A DNA stretch of 64,000 bases from Pleionea litopenaei. GTDB lineage: Bacteria; Pseudomonadota; Gammaproteobacteria; Enterobacterales; Kangiellaceae. A program made the translations under genes and the position numbers. Positions 18,263 to 26,977 of this stretch are shown here, one piece after another. The DNA lies in the NCBI RefSeq assembly GCF_031198435.1, contig NZ_CP133548.1, positions 682,001-746,000 on the forward strand. Reading direction: 5' to 3'. Position 1 is the first letter of the stretch. Each line of letters starts with the position of its first letter. The notes under the pieces were generated by a model that had not been told where the DNA came from, made no database searches, and was given only the letters and a program-made list of their open reading frames with translations.

Positions 18263-18887
18263 GGAGAGGAGAGGCTGAGAGATAGTTCGACTACGCTCAG
18301 TCTCTTACTCTACTCCCCACGAGTATGGGATGGATTTATTTAGCTCTTGTGATTGACCTGTACTCTCGAGCGGTCGTTGGTTGGCAGCTAGCCGACCACA
18401 TGAGAGCTGAGCTCGTTTGTGATGCGGTCCAAATCGCCCAAGTTCGTCGAGGTTGTATACCAAAGCTTTTCCACTCCGACCGAGGGAGTCAGTATGTCTC
18501 TGAATCGCTTGAAACGATATTGGCTGATGTCAACATCAGCATGAGCCGTAAAGGCAATTGTTGGGACAATGCGGTCGCAGAAAGATTCTTTGGCACTTTA
18601 AAAACTTAGCATGTAAACTTTGAAAACTATTTTAATCTGAGGGAAGCAAGAACGAGCTTGTTCCGTTACATCGAAGGGTTTTATAATCGGAAGCGTCGGC
18701 ACTCTCACCTGGGCAATAAAGCTCCTATGATATTTGAAGAGTCGGCAGCTTAATTTTGTATCCGTTTTTAGGGGTAAAGGTCATACTGTAGATCAAACAT
18801 ATTCTTTATATGCTACTCGTATAGTCCTATTCCAGTTACAACACTTCAGTCAGTACTCTATTAGTTATTGTGGGACTTACGCGCCTG

Positions 18888-19580
18888 TTAATTGGTTTTG
18901 CACCCATCTAGTAGAGTAGTTCCTAGGTGTGAAAGACGATAATTAGATTTTGGATTATTAACACGAAACCCTGAATACCCACGATCCATACTATCAATTG
19001 TTTGCTCCCAAGAATCGATAATTAATCCATGTCTAAATAAACTACTTAGTGAGAGCTTTACATCTTCCTCTTCTTTACCTACCAACCTTGAAATTTCTTC
19101 CGAATTTAACTGGTTTCCACTAATAAAGCTGTACTTTTCTTCAGTTTCTAACTTTTGTAGGCAAATCAGTATTACGGTGTCGATAGGGTCTAGCGAGGAA
19201 AGTATTTCCAGATATAGTTTTTTGATCTGGAATCTCACATTCGGATCTGTCGCATTTGCAATCAGGCCAGCCCACAGACTTCGGACGTCATCGTCATCCT
19301 CTAGAGATGCCTCCTGCAAAATTGGAAGTGCATGTTTAGGTAAAATGTTTATTGCTTTTCCCATCAACTTTCTTTCAGCGTGAATCTGTTCAATTTCATC
19401 GGATAGTTTTAGAAGGTTCTTATAACGATAAGCTTTAGCCCAATCTGAAAATGCAGAGCCTAGCTCAACAAAACCATCTCCCAACACCTTTGACAAAAAT
19501 CCACCTAGCTTTTCTGAAGCCTCAATGCCTTTTGAAGCTGTCTTAGCTAATTCTTGTATAGCTTTTGATTCTTCTTTCAT
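18888..19580 (-). CDS. Abi-alpha/DUF4393-like protein
   Basis: The product is about 230 aa if translation starts at MKEESKAIQEL (19580); an upstream in-frame start would add 17 residues with no clear ribosome site. The N-terminal part is a long amphipathic region (KTASKGIEASEKLGGFLSKVLGDGF). The middle part (LPKHALPILQEASLEDDDDVRSLWAGLIANAT) matches my memory of the Abi-alpha/DUF4393 family, found in abortive-infection contexts. The C-terminal third looks like a winged helix. It is last in a same-strand run with the CBASS operon, 211 bp after the small membrane protein gene. A defence role is inferred from family and neighbours. Confidence 0.65.
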   Translation of the reverse strand: MKEESKAIQELAKTASKGIEASEKLGGFLSKVLGDGFVELGSAFSDWAKAYRYKNLLKLSDEIEQIHAERKLMGKAINILPKHALPILQEASLEDDDDVRSLWAGLIANATDPNVRFQIKKLYLEILSSLDPIDTVILICLQKLETEEKYSFISGNQLNSEEISRLVGKEEEDVKLSLSSLFRHGLIIDSWEQTIDSMDRGYSGFRVNNPKSNYRLSHLGTTLLDGCKTN

Positions 19581-19791
19581 ATTCTTCAATCCACATAACT
19601 CGTAGTTAACCAAAAAAAATGCGTAAAACAATAAGTTCGGAGTACTTGATTAACTCTTTAATTAAAATTCCGCTTTAAGATGCTTTGCGACATTGCTAAT
19701 GCGATGATATTAATCAGAATTGATATTCTAAGCTGTCTAGTTTTAATTTAGATACGACATTAGTCGTAGTTTTTTTGCTAATCTGTACTTA

Positions 19792-20136
19792 TCAGAATAT
19801 TACTAAACTATTGACCAATTCTTCACTTAAAGCGCCAACAACAACTGAAAATAAAGTAGCCATACCCAAAAGATAGAACTTCATATTCCAGAAGACTTGA
19901 AACATTGATTTTCTTTTTTTCATATGTTCAAGATATCTATTTGCAATTTTTTGATATTCTTTTCCTTTAGAAAAAGTCCAGACTAATAAAACTAAAAATA
20001 GAAAAGTTGCTACTCCACTAGAATTTTGAAACTTGATAGAAACCAATGACATTCCTAGAGCACTAAACCCGATGGTGTCATTTATAAATTTAAAGTAATC
20101 TTCAGCTATTATTTCTTCAGAGCTGTTATATAACAT
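19792..20136 (-). CDS. Small membrane protein beside the CBASS operon
   Basis: The product is 114 aa from the ATG at 20136, chosen because TTAGGAGATTGT is a strong ribosome site. An earlier in-frame ATG at 20175 lacks one. Two or three hydrophobic segments are visible: residues about 25-40 (weak), 42-56 (GVATFLFLVLLVWTF) and 83-103 (FYLLGMATLFSVVVGALS). A basic cytoplasmic loop (EHMKKRKSM) separates the last two. I do not recognise the family. It lies 191 bp downstream of the SAVED effector on the same strand and could be an accessory CBASS protein, an effector of a second system, or unrelated cargo. Confidence 0.7.
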   Translation of the reverse strand: MLYNSSEEIIAEDYFKFINDTIGFSALGMSLVSIKFQNSSGVATFLFLVLLVWTFSKGKEYQKIANRYLEHMKKRKSMFQVFWNMKFYLLGMATLFSVVVGALSEELVNSLVIF

Positions 20137-20327
20137 ACAATCTCCTAACTTTAACGTTGAGCAGATGAGCAGCAAAACTCATTATGACTTCAATCATACC
20201 GTAACTTTCTAACTCATCAATTGCATTCTTCAATCACATATAAAAATCATTCCGTTTAAGTTGTTCTGCTCGCGCAGTTTTGACAATTCCAACTGATATC
20301 ACCCTGTGTACTATAAGTCGTTTCGAG

Positions 20328-21419
20328 CTAAGAGTATTGAACCCGTGCTCGTTCAACTCCAGCTACAGGCATTAATATACCCCAAGGATATGATGGCCTT
20401 TTGTTACGCTCGTATTGATAAACAACTATTTCGGGAAGATTACGTTTATCATACCGGCGACCGAAAGTGAAAACTACACTGTTAGGAGCTGCCATGACTA
20501 AATGGATCCTCTTTACTCCTTTCGCACTTAGTTTTTTTACTATCTCTAAGAACTGCTGCGCTAAACGTCTTTGTTTGTCCTGAGACCAGTGCGCATCAGA
20601 AGACATGCCATCGAGTGTAAGTCTTACAACCGGCATGGAAAAGGTGCTCTCTAGATCTTCACTATTAACCGGGTATGAAAAAGCCAAAGCTATTACCACC
20701 TCCTCCACGTTAGTTATTTCCTCAGTTTCACTAACCTCAAAAACTAGTCCATCGTCTTCCATGTCAGGATAACGCCAATCTTCTTGAGTTCGATCCCAAT
20801 CATATGTACAAATAGTGCCCTCATCATCCAGCATGAGCCCGGTTAAAAATGTATAGGGTACTGATGTCAAACCTCCGTATACGATAGTCAAGTCGCTCCG
20901 GTTAATGTGTTTTTGATGCTGTAGCACCGCGCGGTGTGTGGCAGAAATATCATCTATCGCTTGTTCAGGATTAACGATACTTCCATCTAATCTGTTTCGT
21001 AAGTCCAGAAGTACAGGGATAACCTGACCTGTAAATTTATTCGATATTATTTGGTCGAGTGGAGAGCCGTCATCATCGCGAAGTCCTCTGCTTTCAATCA
21101 CTAGGACTCGTTTCTTTGTGTTGCTTTTTCTTTCACTTAAAAAACGAACAACAATTAAAACTAATGCAACCAAAATGACAATCGAACATATCATAAGAAT
21201 CCAGCTATCTACAGTATCGATTGTTTGCCGTACAACTATGAAGGTGCTCGGTAATGTATCCAAAAAGATACGAAGGATTATTTCTATCAACGGAGGACCA
21301 GCATAAATTGTAATTATTACTCCTAATGCGGATTTGATAAGAGTAACCTCGATCGAACGAGTTCGAAATAACCAATCTGTTCCTTTTAATACGAAGTTTT
21401 TGAAAAGCTGTTTAAGCAT
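20328..21419 (-). CDS. cap14: CBASS effector with two TM helices and a SAVED domain (Cap14-like)
   Basis: The 363-aa protein has two N-terminal transmembrane helices (about residues 27-53 and 73-93) and a C-terminal SAVED domain (about 150-355). The domain ends in the family-typical LVMAAPNSVVFTFGRRYD and VVYQYERN. SAVED domains bind the cyclic oligonucleotide made by the CD-NTase. In 2TM-SAVED effectors (Cap14) binding is thought to trigger membrane disruption and death of the infected cell. The start is 1 nt after the Cap3 stop, so the genes are translationally coupled. It is the last tightly linked gene of the operon. Domain assignment is by pattern, without a search. Confidence 0.85.
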   Translation of the reverse strand: MLKQLFKNFVLKGTDWLFRTRSIEVTLIKSALGVIITIYAGPPLIEIILRIFLDTLPSTFIVVRQTIDTVDSWILMICSIVILVALVLIVVRFLSERKSNTKKRVLVIESRGLRDDDGSPLDQIISNKFTGQVIPVLLDLRNRLDGSIVNPEQAIDDISATHRAVLQHQKHINRSDLTIVYGGLTSVPYTFLTGLMLDDEGTICTYDWDRTQEDWRYPDMEDDGLVFEVSETEEITNVEEVVIALAFSYPVNSEDLESTFSMPVVRLTLDGMSSDAHWSQDKQRRLAQQFLEIVKKLSAKGVKRIHLVMAAPNSVVFTFGRRYDKRNLPEIVVYQYERNKRPSYPWGILMPVAGVERARVQYS

Positions 21420-21420
21420 A

Positions 21421-21909
21421 CTATTTGATTCCGTAATTTAAGAAGGCTTTTGATTCATGGATTAATTCAACAGGTGACGGTAAATGCTCCCTTACAAAAA
21501 GATACGCACAGGCTTCAAAACGCCAATACCATTTTAGCTTAGCAATAAACAATACAGCAAAATTAACATCGCCTGAGCAACTTACCAAATCCTGCATCGC
21601 GTGAATATCTTGAGAGCTGGGGTGTACGCTGAAACTAGGGTGTGTATGCCACTCCCCTAGGTAATTAAAACGACGATAGTTTGCACCGGTTTTCTCAAAA
21701 AAATTAGAAAGAGCTCGCTCATGTTGTTTATCATCTCGAACAAAGCTCGAGCGAGTACCGCTTATGGAATCAACAGAAAAATCAACAAGTCGGAAAGTCT
21801 GTTCACTTAATTCCTCTCCCATGATTAAACCTCCGATCTCTCTGCGTCCTGCTCTGAGCATGTGGAATCGCATCTTTCGCATTACGTTATTCGGTAGCAG
21901 TAGTTTCAT
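21421..21909 (-). CDS. cap3: CBASS Cap3, JAB/JAMM-family deconjugating protease
   Basis: The 162-aa protein starts at the ATG 21909 behind GAGGAAAAGG; an in-frame TTG 12 nt upstream is less likely. The JAMM zinc motif is complete: Glu32 in LIMGEEL, then His88 and His90 in GEWHTHPSF, Ser98 and Asp101 in HPSSQD. In type II CBASS, Cap3 cleaves the bond that Cap2 makes at the CD-NTase C-terminus and so counteracts its priming. The gene overlaps the end of cap2 by 23 nt, showing tight coupling, and is followed 1 nt later by the effector gene. Confidence 0.9.
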   Translation of the reverse strand: MKLLLPNNVMRKMRFHMLRAGRREIGGLIMGEELSEQTFRLVDFSVDSISGTRSSFVRDDKQHERALSNFFEKTGANYRRFNYLGEWHTHPSFSVHPSSQDIHAMQDLVSCSGDVNFAVLFIAKLKWYWRFEACAYLFVREHLPSPVELIHESKAFLNYGIK

Positions 21910-23629
21910 CCTTTTCCTCAACAGGCAGGTGTTCTTTTAAAAGTCTAACCATATCCTCTTCCTCAAGAAAATCCACAGTATCCCCCCATTGACCTTCTGG
22001 TAGTAGTTTGATGGGGCGTGTATCAAATGGTTCATTGAATAACCATCCTGAAGATAAACCGACAACGTATGCTGACGCTGGAAATATACTTGCTTCGGGC
22101 CGCGCCAATATATCTAATGCAAAACGAGTCGCGTGCGATGCCATTATTGTTACTTCGGCGTCATCAGCGATTAGTGGAGTACCATCTTCTGCCAACCCAT
22201 GATACTCATCCGAAACTGCAGGACTAGCCCATTCCATACCTTGATCATTACACCAAGTAGATATTTGGTCTCGTGCGGCCAGTGGGATTGGATCTATGTC
22301 AGGACGTACACGCACAACAATTCCACCTATACCTCCTGCAAAAACTTCTGTCCATATCATCGGTTTTCGGTAACGTGTAGATATCGACGCTATTATATTA
22401 AAAGCCTTTGGCTCAGCTGTGGCGTCAATCAAAAGGTCTCCTTGGCCAAGTGATTCTAGTGCCCCAGAAATAGACGCAGAACTTTCTTGGCCCCCGAGGA
22501 AAATTCGAAGTGTCTTTACATCTGCAAGAGGATTTATTCGGAGAAGACGATCCCGTAACGCATAAGCCTTATGAATTCCTGTATCACCGAGGTCGAGTTC
22601 GTTGCGCACAACGTTATCGGGGAAAAAAATGTCTTCATCTAGTAGTAAAAAGTTCTTGACCCCAGATCGGCATAAACTAGCGGCAATCTTTGAACCTACC
22701 GAACCGCAGCCTACGATTCCCACCTTTTTATCTGAAAGAGAGACATAAGAATTTACTAAACGCTTTTTAACGCTTGGAATTTTCAGCACTGTGAATTTGA
22801 TTATCTTGCGAGAGCCTGGTTCTCCATAAATCCTAAACAACTCCCAATTGTCTGAATTTCCTATTAGAAGGTATTTAACGCTATCGCAATCCAAAACTGT
22901 ACTGCTCAAATCATTAAGTTTTATACTAGCTAGAAATGACTTTAAAGCATCAGCGTCTATATTGCCAAGTTTACCGGCCTTAGGTACTCGAACAACAAGC
23001 CCTGTTTCTTCATATCCGCCTTCTGGAAGCGCTAGGTCGCTGCCCCATAATTTGCTGTCTTTTTGCCCTACATAATTTAGAGAACATATAAAATCTGGAG
23101 CGACATTACGTAGTTTCAAGCTTAAAGAGTGGAAAGCACATTCTTGTAAAGAATTGACGGCATTTAAATCTCCTTCTGACATCAAAAATCTACAATGTTT
23201 TGAGCGTAAGTCGCGCCCTAGAGAAGCTACATGAGCGGAGTGAGCATGCACGATTTCACCGGGCACTTCTCTTTCCTCAGAAAGCAGTCGTTGACAACTA
23301 CAGATCATTTCTGCACCTGTAATTGAAGTCTTCCAGTTGTCAGGTCGATATTCGAGACATAGCTCGCCTTCAGCTCCGTATTGATGCTGAGAAATCCTAG
23401 ATCCGTCTTTGGTATAAATTAACGGCGGAGCATCAGGAAATACACTCGGATAAACCATTCGAAAATCGAATATTTCATTACCATGACTAACTTGAAAATC
23501 CAAACACATAGCAAGCTCTTTATTTGCTTGCCATTTCCCGACTTGCAGCCAATCGACAGCTGCCTCAAGATTCGCCACAGCAGCTTTTTCTGAAGATAGT
23601 CTGGTACTGCGATTAAGCCACCAAATCAT
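21887..23629 (-). CDS. cap2: CBASS Cap2, E1-E2 fusion ubiquitin-transferase-like enzyme
   Basis: The 580-aa protein has an N-terminal E2-like domain with likely catalytic Cys91 (EGELCLEYRPDNW) and a C-terminal ThiF/E1 adenylation domain. That domain has the nucleotide loop VGIVGCGSVGSK (about 303-314) and the E1 Cys460 in ISTWCNDQG. Cap2 conjugates the C-terminus of the CD-NTase to target molecules, which raises its activity before phage attack. The ATG overlaps the CD-NTase stop (ATGA). The arrangement CD-NTase, Cap2, Cap3, effector is that of complete type II CBASS. All catalytic residues I can place are present. Confidence 0.92.
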   Translation of the reverse strand: MIWWLNRSTRLSSEKAAVANLEAAVDWLQVGKWQANKELAMCLDFQVSHGNEIFDFRMVYPSVFPDAPPLIYTKDGSRISQHQYGAEGELCLEYRPDNWKTSITGAEMICSCQRLLSEEREVPGEIVHAHSAHVASLGRDLRSKHCRFLMSEGDLNAVNSLQECAFHSLSLKLRNVAPDFICSLNYVGQKDSKLWGSDLALPEGGYEETGLVVRVPKAGKLGNIDADALKSFLASIKLNDLSSTVLDCDSVKYLLIGNSDNWELFRIYGEPGSRKIIKFTVLKIPSVKKRLVNSYVSLSDKKVGIVGCGSVGSKIAASLCRSGVKNFLLLDEDIFFPDNVVRNELDLGDTGIHKAYALRDRLLRINPLADVKTLRIFLGGQESSASISGALESLGQGDLLIDATAEPKAFNIIASISTRYRKPMIWTEVFAGGIGGIVVRVRPDIDPIPLAARDQISTWCNDQGMEWASPAVSDEYHGLAEDGTPLIADDAEVTIMASHATRFALDILARPEASIFPASAYVVGLSSGWLFNEPFDTRPIKLLPEGQWGDTVDFLEEEDMVRLLKEHLPVEEKDETTATE

Positions 23630-24864
23630 GCAAACCCTTTCGGCCTTTTAGGAGTTCTAGCTGTGTCATCAAAGGATACTTCCGGGGAGGAAGTCGTAGA
23701 AGCAGATGTTGCTGCACCCAGGAGGCTCGTTCCTCCAGAACGAGACGAGTGCTCTAGATTTTTAAGAACCTGACTAGTAAGAGCACTTCCCATACGAGTT
23801 TCAAGAGTACTAGATATAAGTCGCTGTTCAGCTAAACGCCCTGCTTCGTAAAAGTCAGTTCTAGCTTTATCGAGCCAATCATAGAATGCTCTAGCACGCT
23901 CGGGATGACTTTCCCATTTGTCTGCAAAGTTTTCCAGGGCGTCAGTTGGATTTTTGATAACGTGTTTCGTACCATCGAATTCAATTGCGGCTTCCATACG
24001 CTCCAGGATTGAGAGAAGTGCTTGACCGATAGTGTCCTCACCTTGATAAGCGTGCGCAGCTAGAGTGGAAATGATGATCGAAATTGGTTTGTCTGTAGGG
24101 TCATCGACAAACATAGTATCTCTATGGTGCTTTAAAACCATTATCGCTGACTGAAGAGGAGTTCTAACCCGATAAGTAGGAATATCTTCTATACTTGCGT
24201 CTATTCCACCTTTTCTCATCTCGTTAAGAACCTGTATCCTGCGACGTTTATACTCGTCTCCCATACGAGATTTAAACCATTCTGCGTAACCTCGCGGATT
24301 AGAACGAGGCCAGTCGTCTGTAATTTCAAAATACTGAGGAATTACTTCATTGTCAGTGATGGCAATAGCTGAATCCGAAAATTGTGCATCAAGTTGTTTA
24401 GCTTCAAGGAGTCGACGCTGATCTAATCCATTTGGAATACTTGGTACTATATCCATGTGAAATTGAGCACCGTCAGAATAGTCAAGACGCCAGCAACGTC
24501 GGCCTTCATGAACTTCCTTAGTAATGCCTTTACTATCTCGGTAGAGTTTGATTTCCTTTCCAAGTAGAGCCTTCAAATCATTCTGGGTAAGATCTGATTT
24601 GTCGAGCTTAGTCAATGAACAAACGCTATCGACATCGTATTCCTCATCTTTAGATTGAGGTTTGACGGCCGTACCTAGACGAAAAGAGCCTTGAACATAA
24701 ACATCTGGTTCAAAATCGCGTACACTAGAATCTTCACGATGCAACCATTCTCCGAGAGATTTGTAGCTTTTTTCAGCCTGTTCATACTTTGAAGGCGAAA
24801 TTTCTATCGAGTTTACCAAGGCTTCAAGGTAATCCTCTGCCTGCTTCGTGATCTTGCTAGTCAT
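23626..24864 (-). CDS. cdn: CBASS CD-NTase (cyclic oligonucleotide synthase)
   Basis: The 412-aa protein has the nucleotidyltransferase signature: Gly59-Ser60 (VQGSFRLGT), metal-binding Asp77 and Asp79 (EEYDVDSV) and a third acidic residue, Asp138 (FHMDIVPSIP). A helical C-terminal domain and a flexible Ser/Thr-rich tail ending KRPKGFA follow; such a tail is where Cap2 acts. It makes the cyclic di- or trinucleotide that the SAVED protein senses. The ATG is preceded by AGGAGGAAGTT. The clade and the exact nucleotide product cannot be read from the sequence by eye. It is the first enzyme gene of the operon. Confidence 0.92.
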   Translation of the reverse strand: MTSKITKQAEDYLEALVNSIEISPSKYEQAEKSYKSLGEWLHREDSSVRDFEPDVYVQGSFRLGTAVKPQSKDEEYDVDSVCSLTKLDKSDLTQNDLKALLGKEIKLYRDSKGITKEVHEGRRCWRLDYSDGAQFHMDIVPSIPNGLDQRRLLEAKQLDAQFSDSAIAITDNEVIPQYFEITDDWPRSNPRGYAEWFKSRMGDEYKRRRIQVLNEMRKGGIDASIEDIPTYRVRTPLQSAIMVLKHHRDTMFVDDPTDKPISIIISTLAAHAYQGEDTIGQALLSILERMEAAIEFDGTKHVIKNPTDALENFADKWESHPERARAFYDWLDKARTDFYEAGRLAEQRLISSTLETRMGSALTSQVLKNLEHSSRSGGTSLLGAATSASTTSSPEVSFDDTARTPKRPKGFA

Positions 24865-24927
24865 TTAGATAACTTCCTCCTGCTTGGGATAAATGCATTC
24901 TTTATTATTCATTTGCTTTGATACCTT

Positions 24928-25137
24928 CTAATCGAAGCTTTGCTTATTCTTTTGAATTGCTTTGTCAAGCTCGTCATGTGTTAACCGACTCTTATCAAGG
25001 CTGTTCTTCGTTTTATCGCCTAAATCCCTAAGCTTTTGTCTATTTTCTTCCGTTTGCCTCTTCTTGTTTCTTCGCAAACGATTATTTAGTTCATAATCCT
25101 CTGAGAAATTTATGTGTTTCTTATCTTTTATTGGCAT
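24928..25137 (-). CDS. Small basic protein upstream of the CD-NTase gene
   Basis: The product is 69 aa from the ATG at 25137, which has a strong ribosome site (TTTGGAGGATCAT). It is very polar, rich in Lys, Arg, Asn and Asp, with helix-forming stretches (LNNRLRRNKKRQTEENRQKLRDLGDK) and no hydrophobic core. It lies 63 bp before the CD-NTase on the same strand, probably as first gene of the same transcript. I do not recognise it. It could be a regulator, an accessory peptide or a non-functional frame, but the good ribosome site argues that it is made. Confidence 0.6.
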   Translation of the reverse strand: MPIKDKKHINFSEDYELNNRLRRNKKRQTEENRQKLRDLGDKTKNSLDKSRLTHDELDKAIQKNKQSFD

Positions 25138-25557
25138 ATGATCCTCCAAATATAAGTGCACTTATTTAAAACAAAAATAGTGAAAAAACTTTTAAAATTA
25201 ACAATATACCTTCCAGTTGAATATCGTTTTACCCAGTGAATTTCGAAAGGGAAAACTAAGTATTTTTTTACGGACCCGGTGTTAAGTTAACTGTTTCGCG
25301 CACTAAAGCAAAAATAAATATAACGCCTTAGTACGATATTGACTCCGATACATCAAGAGAAAAACCATAAAACCCGATTTAAAACCCTATATAAAGAGAA
25401 AATATCACGCTACGAAGCATATTTATATATTATGTGGACCTACTTCACATTTTTCAAACCTTAAATCCGACAATTTCTCGAATAACGCGATAAAATATGC
25501 TATTTTTTGTAGATAAATCTAAGCTTAATGCGTAAATATCACTATAAGAGCTTGTAA
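25138..25557. promoter_or_regulatory. Divergent intergenic region between CBASS and the AAA ATPase gene
   Basis: These 420 bp separate two outward-facing transcription units and must hold both promoters. The stretch is very AT-rich. I see no clear palindrome, repeat or RNA structure and no supported gene in it. Confidence 0.5.
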
Positions 25558-26883
25558 ATGCTAGTAAAATTCAAGGTAAGTAACTTCTTATCATTTAAAA
25601 ATGAGGCTGTACTCTCTCTAGTTCCTAGTCGAGAAAAGCAGCACATAAAGCACCATATCTATTCATCAGCGAACAAGTCGTTTACAAACCTACTTCGCAC
25701 TGGGGTTATCTATGGCGCAAACGCTTCTGGGAAAAGCAACTTTATTCGAGCAATTGAATTTGCCCAAAAATTCGTAGTAAGAGGCAGTAGCCCAAAGAGA
25801 ACTATTGGAAATATATCTTTTAAACTAGATAATGAAAGTACAAATTTACCGACATGTTTTTACTTTGAACTTCAAATAAAAAATAAGTCTTATTCATATG
25901 AATTTAAGATTCTTAGAGACGTTGTCGTTTTCGAGGAGTTGAAAGAAATAAAAGCTACCGTTACACAACTAATTTTCAGAAGAGTTGTAAACGATGAGGA
26001 GTCTAGCGAATTCACTTTTGGAAAAGAACTAAAGTCTCTCAAAAAGGACGAATATCAATTTATTAACTTTTTGTCAGAAGGAACTAGAAATAATCAACTA
26101 TTCATTACGGAATCCGTTGAACGAAATTCAAAGCATTTTCAAATGATTTATGACTGGTTTGATGACTATGTGAGAGTTTTTACACCCAGAAGTATCAGTC
26201 ATGGAGTTGAATTCAGAATCGGCAATGACAAAGATTTTTCAACGTTTTTAAAACAAACTCTCTCAGAATTTGATCCGAGTGTTGTTGAGATTAGCACGAA
26301 ATTTCTAGATGCAGATTCAAGTGATATACCTATACGGATTCTAGATGAGATTAATGATGAGATTAGTGAGGATGGAGCTGTCTTTATCTCTAATCCTTCG
26401 ACAGGGAATCGCTCTGTTGTCTTGAAGAGCGATGGTGTACTTAAACTTCTTAAAATTTGCACTCAACACTTATCTGTAGATGGAAAAAATAAAGTAACCT
26501 TTGACCTAGAAGAAGAATCAGATGGAACAAGACGAATCATAGAATTAGCTCCGTTGTTTTATGAATTGATGAATACAACTAATGCAGTTGTAGCTTTCGT
26601 AGACGAATTAGATAGAAGTCTACATCCAAAATTAACTAAGCACCTAATCGAGTTATTCTTAAAAAAGAGCACTGGGGACAATTCACAATTAATTGTTTCA
26701 ACTCATGATTCTGACTTATTAGATCAAAGTATTTTAAGAAGAGATGAAATTTGGCTTATAGATAAGAAAAATGGTTTATCAGAATTAAAGTCTCTATCTA
26801 AAGAATTCAGTCCTAGGCACGACAAAGATATTAGAAGCGAATACTTAAAAGGAAATTACGGAGCAGTACCTCATTTTGTCTAG
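25558..26883 (+). CDS. AAA-family ATPase (AAA15/OLD-like), probable defence protein
   Basis: The 441-aa protein begins MLVKFKVSNFLSFKNEA, the usual start of RecF/OLD-type ATPases that clamp ligands. Walker A is GANASGKSN (residues 53-61). An ABC-like signature is visible in ESDGTRRIIELAPLFYEL, Walker B in AVVAFVDELDRSLHP, and the H-loop in IVSTHDSDLLD. Proteins of this kind (RloA-like) usually act with a nuclease or other toxic partner in phage defence. No partner gene follows; instead there is an IS256 fragment 95 bp later, so the partner may have been lost or may never have existed. It is divergent from CBASS and probably regulated separately. Confidence 0.8.
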   Translation: MLVKFKVSNFLSFKNEAVLSLVPSREKQHIKHHIYSSANKSFTNLLRTGVIYGANASGKSNFIRAIEFAQKFVVRGSSPKRTIGNISFKLDNESTNLPTCFYFELQIKNKSYSYEFKILRDVVVFEELKEIKATVTQLIFRRVVNDEESSEFTFGKELKSLKKDEYQFINFLSEGTRNNQLFITESVERNSKHFQMIYDWFDDYVRVFTPRSISHGVEFRIGNDKDFSTFLKQTLSEFDPSVVEISTKFLDADSSDIPIRILDEINDEISEDGAVFISNPSTGNRSVVLKSDGVLKLLKICTQHLSVDGKNKVTFDLEEESDGTRRIIELAPLFYELMNTTNAVVAFVDELDRSLHPKLTKHLIELFLKKSTGDNSQLIVSTHDSDLLDQSILRRDEIWLIDKKNGLSELKSLSKEFSPRHDKDIRSEYLKGNYGAVPHFV

Positions 26884-26977
26884 CGGTTTAAGCGCTGTGA
26901 TTTTTAGTATCTGTAAGTTACAGATATATTGATATTTAAATTAATGACCCTGTAAATTATTCTGTGTAACTGCCAGT

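Larger units (their letters stand above)
16041..18320 (+). mobile_element. Group II intron with reverse transcriptase
   Basis: The 5' end GTGTGCCCGG fits the GUGYG consensus of bacterial group II introns. A 34-nt domain V is at 18229-18262, followed by a domain-VI-like stem, and the 3' edge lies near 18319-18320. The intron encodes one reverse transcriptase-maturase, and about 650 nt of structured RNA precede it. Boundaries are set by the consensus and by continuity of the host transposase, so they may be off by a few bases. Joining at 18319/18320 keeps the host frame but leaves it about two codons shorter between ITY and GW than in related transposases. Confidence 0.8.
15636..18753 (+). pseudogene. 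IS3-family OrfB interrupted by stops and a group II intron
   Basis: The 5' exon (about 15636-16040) reads KYQFISEHPEF and later VDKPNQIWVSDITY, which holds the first catalytic Asp, with a TAA at 15689. The 3' exon resumes at about 18320 with MGWIYLALVIDLYSR, FHSDRGSQY (second Asp) and NAVAERFFGTLK (Glu). It then meets a TAG at 18607 before ending in EESAA. The intron lies between the first and second catalytic Asp codons. Even perfect splicing would leave three stops. Confidence 0.75.
15299..18783 (+). mobile_element. Decayed IS3-family element carrying a group II intron
   Basis: The ends TGAGGCTTACCCC and (inverted) TGACCTTTACCCC are imperfect inverted repeats that both run into AACGGATACA. 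They are flanked by the 3-bp duplication tac (15296-15298 and 18784-18786). Without the intron the element would be about 1.2 kb, normal for IS3. Both genes carry in-frame stops, at TAG 15519, TAA 15689 and TAG 18607. It is unrelated to the 1236-bp IS found three times in the window. Confidence 0.8.
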
